Assembly (NCBI RefSeq): GCF_042686125.1
Contig: NZ_JBHUOV010000015.1
Span: 124,001-188,000, forward strand
DNA length: 64,000 nucleotides
DNA from: Oceanihabitans iliipiscarium
Lineage (GTDB): Bacteria; Bacteroidota; Bacteroidia; Flavobacteriales; Flavobacteriaceae
Direction: 5' to 3'
Position numbers and translations under genes: made by a program. Below, one piece after another: positions 8,926 to 16,415 of the stretch; the stretch's first letter is position 1, and every line of letters begins with the position of its first letter. The notes beneath the pieces were generated by a model. It did not search any database. It was not told the DNA's origin and saw only the letters and a program-made list of their open reading frames with translations.

Positions 8926-9684
8926 ATGAAAAAATTAAAAGAACAATTAGCAATATTAACTTTAGTAGTTTTTACTTGCTTTAATTATAATGCCTTAGCA
9001 CAAGTTGGTATCGGTCTATTAGATCCAGATGACTCAGCAATGTTAGACATCAGCTCAACAGACAAAGGGCTTTTAGTTCCACGAATGACTTCAGCGCAAA
9101 GAACATCTATATCAAGTCCTGCAGAAGGCTTGTTGGTTTTTGATACCGATGAAAATGCATTTTACTTTTATTATGATGCAAGTTGGACAAAACTCATTAG
9201 TGAAAATAGTGTAAGTGATTCTACAGGATGGGCAGATTATGCAGATGGAACTTATACTTCTGCAAGCCCTTTGTCACTTACAAGTAGTAATAAGATTACT
9301 TTACCTAATGATGCAAGTGTAACAAGAGACAGCCAAAAACCAACAGATATTACTGAATTTTATGATTCAACTAATTCTAAAATTACAGGTAGAGATGGTG
9401 ATGGTTTAAATATTGTGATAGAATTCAAGGCTAAACCAACAACTGCTTCTATAACAAAATTAACTGTGGCGATAGATATTGGAGGAGCTGTAGGAGAAAT
9501 ATATACTAGAGACTTTATTTTGTCTAAAGGGAATGGAGTTGAACATTATTATTTGAGTTCTTTTACAGCTTATACTTTAGATACTTGGGAAGCCAATGGA
9601 GGAACAGTTAAAATTGTTTCAGATGCAGCAGCAGATATTTACGATATACGTTATGTGCTAACAAGAACTCATAAAGCAAAATAA
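8926..9684 (+). CDS. exported protein with GIG-DP-S-A-LD N-terminal module (paralogue 2)
   Basis: The start is placed at the ATG at 8926 because from there the signal peptide MKKLKEQLAILTLVVFTC aligns residue for residue with paralogue 1 (MKNLKQKLTILALAVFTC); the frame is open from an earlier ATG at 8896, which would add ten charged residues. This gives 252 aa. Residues 1-95 nearly match paralogue 1 (VGIGLLDPDDSAMLDISSTD, KGLLVPRMTSAQ), while the remainder is an unrelated beta-rich domain (about 110-250, VIEFKAKPTTASI, GVEHYYLSSFTAY). The pair arose by tandem duplication with replacement of the C-terminal domain. The function is unknown. Confidence 0.74.
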   Translation: MKKLKEQLAILTLVVFTCFNYNALAQVGIGLLDPDDSAMLDISSTDKGLLVPRMTSAQRTSISSPAEGLLVFDTDENAFYFYYDASWTKLISENSVSDSTGWADYADGTYTSASPLSLTSSNKITLPNDASVTRDSQKPTDITEFYDSTNSKITGRDGDGLNIVIEFKAKPTTASITKLTVAIDIGGAVGEIYTRDFILSKGNGVEHYYLSSFTAYTLDTWEANGGTVKIVSDAAADIYDIRYVLTRTHKAK

Positions 9685-9787
9685 GTATTTAGCACTTATA
9701 AAAATATTAGACATAATATAACTCCCTAACAAGCTTGCTAGTTGTTTAAAAAAATTAATAGCTCAATTACAAATAGCAAATAGAAAG

Positions 9788-9810
9788 GCCTCAATTTGAG
9801 GCTTTTTTTA
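9788..9810 (+). terminator. rho-independent terminator
   Basis: GCCTC (9788-9792) pairs with GAGGC (9798-9802) around AATTT, followed by seven T residues. It ends the secreted-protein unit 6136-9684. Confidence 0.75.
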
Positions 9811-9918
9811 TTATGTAACTATAATAAAGGACGTGGAGTAATTATTTAAATAGAATTGGTTCAATGATATTATTAAATTATTGAAAAGTAAATTTTAACA
9901 AAAAAATCGATAAAACGC

Positions 9919-9948
9919 TTGTTTTTTTCGATTAATTGCATAAATTTG
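9919..9948 (+). promoter_or_regulatory. Bacteroidota housekeeping promoter
   Basis: TTG at 9919-9921, a spacer of 19 bases, then TAAATTTG (9941-9948): a full match to the TTG / TAnnTTTG promoter. The start codon of the 151-aa exported protein lies 27 bases downstream. Confidence 0.7.
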
Positions 9949-9974
9949 TCACATAGACCCCTTAAATCTTAAAC

Positions 9975-10430
9975 ATGAAAATTAAATTTATTTTATTTAG
10001 CCTTACTTTTTTATTAATTGCTGGCGTTGGTCAAGCACAAAGTAAAAAGAATCAGCCAAAGAGTATTATTAATACCGATGTATCCATTTCAAAATACCAT
10101 GATCTTAAAGAATTGGAGGATATGCAAAAAGGTAAATTATTGTCTTTATATAATGAACGTATAGAGATAATAATCAAAATATTACCTTCTATTGCATTTG
10201 GTATTAAACCAGGTGTTACAATGTCTAACTTTGGGATCCCAAATACAAAAGACAATAGAGAAGCACTAGAGGAACATCATGAAGCAACAACATCGTATTT
10301 TGAAAATACCATTTCCTTTCAAAGTCGAATCTTGCCTTATTCTGATAAGGCGAATTTAATTGCTGCTATTTTGTTTTATGAACAAACACTAAAATCCCTA
10401 CATTTATATGGCTTAGAAAATAAATTTTAA
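9975..10430 (+). CDS. exported hypothetical protein
   Basis: 151 aa. It has a signal peptide (residues 1-21, LLIAGVGQAQ) and then a mostly alpha-helical, charged mature part with no cysteine and no sorting domain, so it is probably periplasmic. I recognise no family. It stands alone between a terminator (9788) and an inverted repeat with a T run (10533), with its own well-formed promoter at 9919-9948. Confidence 0.65.
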   Translation: MKIKFILFSLTFLLIAGVGQAQSKKNQPKSIINTDVSISKYHDLKELEDMQKGKLLSLYNERIEIIIKILPSIAFGIKPGVTMSNFGIPNTKDNREALEEHHEATTSYFENTISFQSRILPYSDKANLIAAILFYEQTLKSLHLYGLENKF

Positions 10431-10532
10431 TTAATTATTGCCAGTACACTTAAATTTGTAAGATATATCTGTCGAAATTTAATTTTTATTTTTAGCTAAA
10501 TATTTATAAAATATACTAGGCTAGTTAGCTTA

Positions 10533-10589
10533 AACCTGTATCATACTTGAGTTCTTTGATTAGAAATCTTGTCGTACAGGTTTTTTTAT
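10533..10589 (+). terminator. long-loop inverted repeat with T tract
   Basis: AACCTGTA (10533-10540) is repeated inverted as TACAGGTT (10575-10582) and followed by seven T residues. The loop of 34 bases is long for a terminator, but the T tract favours that reading. It lies in the 277-base gap before the beta-helix gene, in which no RNA gene was seen. Confidence 0.45.
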
Positions 10590-10707
10590 ACACTAAAGAT
10601 AAAATATCAAAAGTGCATTTCATCGATATTATTTGTATTTCGTGGAATTTATTTATATGTTTGAAAACAGAAAAATAACCTACAGTATTAATAATTAATT
10701 TATTGTT

Positions 10708-12006
10708 ATGAAACATCTGCCTCAAATCTTATGCCTGTTTTTTTTAATGCTTGGTAATGCTTATGCACAACAAGAAAAAGGTATAATTGGTACTAATAAT
10801 TGGTTAAGTTCTTGGACAGAATTTAGACCTGATCTTGTTGAATATGGTGAAGCCACCGAAATTTTAACTGGTACGATTTCAACTGACACAAAATTATTGA
10901 AGAAACATACCTATATGTTATTAGGCGATGTCTTTGTTACTAATAATGCCGTTCTAACTATTGAACCTGGAACTGTAATCATTGGCGATTTTAAAACAAA
11001 AGGCTCTTTAACGATAACAAAAGGCGCAACCATAATTGCTGATGGACTAGAAACCGATCCCATAGTTTTTACTTCAAATAGAAGCGTAAAAAAAGCTGGA
11101 GATTGGGGAGGATTAATTATTCTAGGAGATGCACCTATTAATACTTATGGTGGTGGTTCTCCATCTGGCTATAATTTTGCAGTTAATCCTTCAGTAAATA
11201 TAAATTATGGTGGTGATAACATCGAAAGTAATTCTGGCATTTTAAGATATGTGCGTATAGAATATGCAGGTAAACGTAAACGTGATGGTGGGAACTTCTA
11301 CGCTTTATTATTAGCAGGTATTGGTACCGAGACGACTATCGATAATGTTATGGTAAGTTATTCTGCAGGTAATTCGGTTGATGTTTTTGGAGGACAAGTC
11401 TATCTTGAAAAGATGGTGTCGTATAAATCTAACCGTTTAGATTATAACTTTAGTTCTGGAGCTCAATGCGATATTTATAATTCCTTAGCCATTAGATCTT
11501 CATATATTTCTAATTCAGAGGGTTCAAGATGTATGAATATTAAATCTAATGAATATGAAGAGGATATCGATTTTTCTAAAAAAGAAACTTCAGTAACTGC
11601 AATAAATTTAACATTAATAAATGTTAGTGATGATTTAGACTATGAAATTAAATTAGGCTTAGTTAAAGAGGCCATATATGTTGGTAAAAATACATCACTT
11701 AATATGAAAGAAAGCGTAATCTCTGGTTTTAGTCCAGCAGTATTACTAGAAAATAAAATTAAAATCAATAACGAAAGTTTAAGTAAGATTAAATTCCAAA
11801 AAATGTATTTCAATAATTGTAATGGAAATATTTTTACAGAATATAATAATAATAATGAAGACTTAGAAAACTGGTATGGTAACAGTAGTTTCTTTAATGT
11901 ATACTCTAAAGGTCTGGATTCAGAGACTTTTATTGATATTAGAGATGATAAAAGACCAGATTTTAGATTGCGAATAAATAAGATTATTGCATCTAACGAA
12001 GATTAG
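10708..12006 (+). CDS. exported right-handed beta-helix-like protein
   Basis: 432 aa with a signal peptide (1-20, MLGNAYAQ). Residues 55-260 match the common Bacteroidota exported repeat in which a phrase such as LTIEPGTVIIGD is followed by KGATIIADGLETDPIVFTS, GDWGGLIILGDAPIN, LRYVRIEYAG and a shift to AGIGTETTIDNVMVS; the regular short strands suggest a parallel beta-helix. Homologues are often mislabelled as multidrug transporters; there is no membrane segment here. No T9SS sorting domain ends the protein, unlike many relatives, so it may stay in the periplasm. It lies just upstream of the spr operon but is separated from it by 122 bases. Confidence 0.68.
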   Translation: MKHLPQILCLFFLMLGNAYAQQEKGIIGTNNWLSSWTEFRPDLVEYGEATEILTGTISTDTKLLKKHTYMLLGDVFVTNNAVLTIEPGTVIIGDFKTKGSLTITKGATIIADGLETDPIVFTSNRSVKKAGDWGGLIILGDAPINTYGGGSPSGYNFAVNPSVNINYGGDNIESNSGILRYVRIEYAGKRKRDGGNFYALLLAGIGTETTIDNVMVSYSAGNSVDVFGGQVYLEKMVSYKSNRLDYNFSSGAQCDIYNSLAIRSSYISNSEGSRCMNIKSNEYEEDIDFSKKETSVTAINLTLINVSDDLDYEIKLGLVKEAIYVGKNTSLNMKESVISGFSPAVLLENKIKINNESLSKIKFQKMYFNNCNGNIFTEYNNNNEDLENWYGNSSFFNVYSKGLDSETFIDIRDDKRPDFRLRINKIIASNED

Positions 12007-12058
12007 CCCTCACTAATTCAATTTTCAACCCTTTTAATTAATCCAAAATATAGTAGAG

Positions 12059-12073
12059 CTTGTTAAATACAAG
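12059..12073. repeat. short inverted repeat upstream of the spr operon
   Basis: CTTGT (12059-12063), TAAAT, ACAAG (12069-12073), located 55 bases before the first gene of the operon. It could be a regulatory site; no clear TAnnTTTG box was found near it. Confidence 0.25.
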
Positions 12074-12128
12074 AGCAGGACGTTTATAGAACTTCGTGTT
12101 TTAGTATTTATTTTTAATAAGTAAGTGT

Positions 12129-13589
12129 ATGATGAAAACTACTTTTGTATGTAAATTACTTTTAGGATTATGTATTAGTGCTCTTTTTTGTTCTCAAAAA
12201 ATTAATGCACAAATAGTTATTGGTACTCCAAATTTAGGATTCAGTCAAGCCTGCGCGAATGCGGATTTTAATTCATATAATGTTTCTTTTGTTTTTTCTC
12301 CCGAATCTGCTTTAAATGCATCTAATCAATTTAGTATAGAATTGTCTGATGCAAGTGGAAGCTTTACTGACTCAACAATCATTTATACATCTAGTGCAGG
12401 AGAAATTACAACGTCTCCAGCAACCATAAGCTTTTCATTTCCAACAACGATTGCTGGTGAAGGGTATAAGCTTAAAATAAAAAGTACTGCTCCAGCAGCA
12501 TCTAGTTCAAGTTCTGCCTCATTTGCAGCTTACTATAAAATACAAGATTCACCATTCACTATTAATAATTTAATTGATAATGCCGCTTATTGTGAAGGTG
12601 GTAGCTATTTATTAACTATAGATAATCCTGGTGCAGGGACAAATGATTCACCTCTTAATTATCCTTCTTTAACGTTTAATTGGTATAAAGAAACTGGTCC
12701 AACAACGTCTGTCTTTGTTGCAGAAGGTTCGAGCTTATCAGTGAATACACCAGGTACTTATTTTGTAGAAACTAATTACGGAACCTGTACTTCAAATTCA
12801 TATTCTAACCGAGTAGAAATTATTGAAGCAACTTCTGGTATAGATACAACGATTTCATCTAGTTTAGGCAATCCTTTTTGTCCTAGTAGCGAACCAACAA
12901 CATTAAGTACTACAGATGGTATTAGTTATCAATGGTACAAAGATGGTATTCTTTTACCTGGAGCAACCAATCAAACTTATCAAACTGAAGATTCTGGACT
13001 TTTTGAAGTAAACATAGATTTAGGTGGTTGCATGGCTACAGGTGCTATCGATTTAATAAGCGAAAAATTTACAAGTAGTATTAATGTTTTTGATGAAAAT
13101 GAAATAGAATCTGATGAAACATTAAATGTTATCATAACAACTTCAGCTATAAACCCAGAATACCAATGGTTTATTAATGATGTAATTATTTCTGATGCTT
13201 TAGGAAGTAGTTATGAAGTTGACCAAACGGGAAATTATAAAGTCATTATTACTGAAACTACAGGTTGTACGGCTTCAAAAGAGTTTCTTTTTATGGTAAC
13301 TCAAGCTGCTAATCCTTTTCCTGATGTTTCAGATATTCCAAATTTAATTAGTCCAAATGGAGATGGAACAAACGATACATGGATCATTCCTAATCAATAT
13401 GTAAGTGGTACAAATACCGAAGTATTGATTATGGATAATTATGGAAAAATAGTATTAAAAACAGATGACTATCAAAATAATTGGCCAGAAAGTGAATTAA
13501 GTTTTAACACTGTCAACCTTGTGTACTATTATATCATCACCACACAAGATAATGACACTAAAAAAGGTTCAATAACCATTGTGAAATAG
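12129..13589 (+). CDS. sprC: SprC-like secreted protein with T9SS type B sorting domain
   Basis: 486 aa. The signal peptide ends near residue 28 (KINAQ). The body contains immunoglobulin-like beta modules with paired cysteines (for example LTFNWYKE, ISYQWYKDGILLPGATNQTY). The end is a CHU_C / type B sorting domain: NLISPNGDGTNDTWIIPNQY through YYYIITTQDNDTKKGSITIVK. The gene order here (this gene, a PorP-like coiled-coil protein, a giant adhesin, a PorP/SprF protein) matches the sprC-sprD-sprB-sprF gliding operon known from Flavobacterium johnsoniae, so the name is assigned by position and architecture. The next gene starts 1 base after the stop. A second ATG lies one codon in. Confidence 0.7.
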   Translation: MMKTTFVCKLLLGLCISALFCSQKINAQIVIGTPNLGFSQACANADFNSYNVSFVFSPESALNASNQFSIELSDASGSFTDSTIIYTSSAGEITTSPATISFSFPTTIAGEGYKLKIKSTAPAASSSSSASFAAYYKIQDSPFTINNLIDNAAYCEGGSYLLTIDNPGAGTNDSPLNYPSLTFNWYKETGPTTSVFVAEGSSLSVNTPGTYFVETNYGTCTSNSYSNRVEIIEATSGIDTTISSSLGNPFCPSSEPTTLSTTDGISYQWYKDGILLPGATNQTYQTEDSGLFEVNIDLGGCMATGAIDLISEKFTSSINVFDENEIESDETLNVIITTSAINPEYQWFINDVIISDALGSSYEVDQTGNYKVIITETTGCTASKEFLFMVTQAANPFPDVSDIPNLISPNGDGTNDTWIIPNQYVSGTNTEVLIMDNYGKIVLKTDDYQNNWPESELSFNTVNLVYYYIITTQDNDTKKGSITIVK

Positions 13590-13590
13590 A

Positions 13591-16347
13591 ATGAAAAAAT
13601 ACTTACTTATTATAGCTTTATTTTTAGGCGCTATTCAGTTCTTCCATGCTCAGGAAGATGGAGTAGCTTCTTTGGCTATACCTGTAAGAAATTCATTGAA
13701 GTTTAATAAATATGTTATCAACCCAACATTTAGTTTTGTTAGAGAGCAAAATAAATACATTAGTATTAATAATAAAAGAGAGTGGGTTCAATTTAATGAT
13801 GCGCCTCAAACATACTTACTAAGTTACTCTGGAAGATTTAGAGAAAATATTGGAGTAGGTGTTGGACTGTTTCAACGGAATTATGGTGTGCTCACATCAT
13901 TTGGAGGAATAGTAAATTTTGCTTACAATGCAATGCTTCAACCTGATAGTAATTTAACTTTTGGAATAAATGTCGCCTTTTATCAAAGTGGAATTAACGA
14001 CGGCAAAGTCGTCACAAATGTTCCAGACCCTTCATTAGAAAACATACCAAAAAACTCAATATTAAGCATCAGTCCAGGAATTAACTATGGAACTGTTTTT
14101 TTTGATTTTGGAGTATCCGTAAATAATGTAGTGCAATATAATTTTAAAACATCTCAACTTCTTGAAGAAGATCCTGAGCAAAATATTCAAGCACATATCA
14201 TGTATACAGGTTATATGAGTAGTCGTGGCTTTTTTGATGAAAGTAAGTTTTCAGGTTTAGTGAAATCAGAATTTAAAAAAGATAATACTATTATTTCTGG
14301 CTTAGCAATGCTTACAGTTCCTAAAGGAATTTGGGCTCAATTAGGTTATAATACACAATATGGAGTGTCTGGTGGTGTTGGACTTAATATTACCTCACAA
14401 ATTGCTATTGAGTATAATTATGAAAGAGCTATGGGAGACCTTTCAGATTTTGGATCCTCTCACGATATCACGTTAGCTTATAAATTTAAAAATACAGAAA
14501 ACTATTATTATAGTGGTGATGATGAGGAAGAAGCTCTCGTCATTCCAAAAAACAAAAAGAGAAAAGCGATTGTCTCTAAACCTAAAATAGATGCAGAGAC
14601 TAGAGCAAAATTAGCTCAAGAAAAAGCTGAGGCAAGAGCTTTAGCACAACAACAACAACAACAACAACAACAAGCTGAAGAGGAAGCACGACTAGCAGCA
14701 GAAGCTTTAGCGCAGCAACAAGCCGAAGAAGAAGCACGATTAGCAGCAGAAGCTTTAGCACAGCAACAAGCCGAAGAAGAAGCACGATTAGCAGCAGAAG
14801 CTTTAGCACAGCAACAAGCCGAAGAGGAAGCACGACTAGCAGCAGAAGCTTTAGCGCAGCAACAAGCTGAAGAGGAAGCACGACTAGCAGCAGAAGCTTT
14901 AGCACAACAACAAGCCAAAGAGGAAGCACGATTAGCAGCGGAAGCTTTAGCACAGCAACAAGCCGAAGAGGAAGCACGACTAGCAGCGGAAGCTTTAGCA
15001 CAACAACAAGCTGAAGAGGAAGCACGACTAGCAGCAGAAGCTTTAGCGCAGCAACAAGCCGAAGAAGAAGCACGACTAGCAGCAGAAGCTTTAGCACAGC
15101 AACAAGCCGAAGAGGAAGCACGACTAGCAGCAGAAGCTTTAGCGCAGCAACAAGCTGAAGAGGAAGCACGACTAGCAGCAGAAGCTTTAGCACAGCAACA
15201 AGCTGAAGAGGAAGCACGACTAGCAGCAGAAGCTTTAGCACAGCAACAAGCCGAAGAGGAAGCGCGATTAGCAGCAGAAGCTTTAGCACAACAACAAGCC
15301 GAAGAGGAAGCACGATTAGCAGCAGAAGCTTTAGCACAACAACAAGCCGAAGAGGAAGCACGATTGGCAGCAGAAGCTTTAGCACAGCAACAAGCTGAAG
15401 AGGAAGCGCGATTAGCAGCGGAAGCTTTAGCACAACAACAAGCCGAAGAAGAAGCACGATTAGAGATCACTCAAAAAGATGATATAGCTAAGTCTATGTT
15501 TGAGATTACTGAATCTGCTAAACAATCAAAACTAGAACAGGAAGAATTGTTATCTAGATTAAATGAAGCGGTATCAAATAAAGATCAAGATCTTAAAGAT
15601 TTAAAAGAAGAGAATGATTTAAGTGAGCAAGGTATTTACCAAGAACCAAAACCATTTAAAAGTATATCTGCTGAAAATAGAGCTTTAGAAGCCTTACAAT
15701 TAGAAGTTGATCAAGCGATTAACGCACGCAGTGAGAAGATCAAAGAGTTAGAGAGTTTATATAACCAAAGAGTTAAAAATGTTTCTAATATAAATGAGGA
15801 AACGAACCAGTATTATTTAAATGCGATACAAAATTTAAAAGAAGAGCAAAAAGAATCTGAAAGATCTAAAGCACGAATGGTTTCAAATTTAGAAACAATT
15901 AGATTGGCTACAGAATTTGAACGTAAGAGAAGAATTAAACGTGCGGCTTATGATAATGAAGAGGATCGTTATTTAAAAGATAAAGCTGCATTAAATCGTA
16001 TTAAAGAAAATACGCCTTTAAGTACCGAGCCATTAGAGGCTGAAGATTTTGATTTTGGAGAAGAACAGAGTAGTAATGTGAAAATAATTAAAGATGTTCA
16101 AAATGTTGAAAACGGTTATTATATCATTATTGCCGTGCATAATAATGTTGAAAAGAGAGATGAATTCTTAAGGAAAGTAGTCTCAACTGGACAGAAGAAT
16201 ATAGACTTTTTCTATGATGCTAATTCTAGTAAATATTTTATTTACTACGAAAAGTTTGAATATGTTGATGGAGCAATGAGCGCATTAGATGCTAAGGGAA
16301 GTAAACCTTATAATGGAAAAATGTCTGTAGTTAAAATTGAGAATTAA
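13591..16347 (+). CDS. sprD: SprD-like PorP/SprF-domain protein with long A/E/Q repeat and SPOR-like end
   Basis: 918 aa in four parts. A signal peptide (1-20) leads to a PorP/SprF-type outer membrane beta-barrel domain (about 21-310: NKYVINPTFSFVRE, GVGVGLFQRNYGVLT, GVGLNITSQIAIEYNYER). Then comes a nine-Gln run and 16 near-identical copies of AEEEARLAAEALAQQQ (residues 362-617), which should form a long coiled coil. Helices follow to about 830, and a final SPOR-like domain (about 835-917, NGYYIIIAVHNNVEKRDEF) may bind peptidoglycan or fold against the barrel. The protein may thus reach from the outer membrane into the periplasm. Its position as second gene of the spr operon suggests a role in assembly of the SprB-like adhesin. 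The repeat makes length variation between strains likely. Confidence 0.75.
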   Translation: MKKYLLIIALFLGAIQFFHAQEDGVASLAIPVRNSLKFNKYVINPTFSFVREQNKYISINNKREWVQFNDAPQTYLLSYSGRFRENIGVGVGLFQRNYGVLTSFGGIVNFAYNAMLQPDSNLTFGINVAFYQSGINDGKVVTNVPDPSLENIPKNSILSISPGINYGTVFFDFGVSVNNVVQYNFKTSQLLEEDPEQNIQAHIMYTGYMSSRGFFDESKFSGLVKSEFKKDNTIISGLAMLTVPKGIWAQLGYNTQYGVSGGVGLNITSQIAIEYNYERAMGDLSDFGSSHDITLAYKFKNTENYYYSGDDEEEALVIPKNKKRKAIVSKPKIDAETRAKLAQEKAEARALAQQQQQQQQQAEEEARLAAEALAQQQAEEEARLAAEALAQQQAEEEARLAAEALAQQQAEEEARLAAEALAQQQAEEEARLAAEALAQQQAKEEARLAAEALAQQQAEEEARLAAEALAQQQAEEEARLAAEALAQQQAEEEARLAAEALAQQQAEEEARLAAEALAQQQAEEEARLAAEALAQQQAEEEARLAAEALAQQQAEEEARLAAEALAQQQAEEEARLAAEALAQQQAEEEARLAAEALAQQQAEEEARLAAEALAQQQAEEEARLEITQKDDIAKSMFEITESAKQSKLEQEELLSRLNEAVSNKDQDLKDLKEENDLSEQGIYQEPKPFKSISAENRALEALQLEVDQAINARSEKIKELESLYNQRVKNVSNINEETNQYYLNAIQNLKEEQKESERSKARMVSNLETIRLATEFERKRRIKRAAYDNEEDRYLKDKAALNRIKENTPLSTEPLEAEDFDFGEEQSSNVKIIKDVQNVENGYYIIIAVHNNVEKRDEFLRKVVSTGQKNIDFFYDANSSKYFIYYEKFEYVDGAMSALDAKGSKPYNGKMSVVKIEN
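14647..14673 (+). repeat. CAA trinucleotide run (nine Gln codons)
   Basis: Nine consecutive CAA codons immediately before the 48-bp repeat tract in the sprD-like gene. The next units have only three Gln codons in this place, so the run looks like a local slippage expansion. Confidence 0.85.
14674..15462 (+). repeat. tandem 48-bp coding repeat, 16 full copies plus a partial one
   Basis: Sixteen units of 48 bases run from 14674 to 15441, each encoding AEEEARLAAEALAQQQ, followed by a 21-base partial unit (AEEEARL). Amino acid identity is almost complete; one unit has Lys in place of the first Glu (AKEE, near 14914). DNA variants are synonymous (GAA/GAG, CTA/TTA, CAA/CAG, GCA/GCG, GCT/GCC) and are shared between non-adjacent copies, as expected from repeated unequal exchange or slippage. 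The unit is a multiple of three, so copy-number change keeps the frame. Confidence 0.95.
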
Positions 16348-16415
16348 TGAAATAGCAGTATGAATATCATTTAATCTATAACCCCAAATGGTTTAAATGT
16401 ATTAATAAAATTATC

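Noticed and set aside
10451..10458. TAAATTTG as promoter for the beta-helix gene
   Set aside because: The only near TTG is 10 bases upstream, too close, and the start codon is 250 bases away with a terminator-like repeat between.
14674..15462. Possible CRISPR array
   Set aside because: The units are contiguous, in frame, without spacers, and code for a coiled coil; no cas gene is near.
14600..15470. Two long minus-strand open frames (about 285 codons each) across the sprD-like repeat
   Set aside because: They are low-complexity mirror images (Leu/Val-rich and Ser/Ala/Cys-rich) of the 48-bp coding repeat, which lacks stops in those frames by composition. The plus-strand frame has the signal peptide, barrel and SPOR-like domain.
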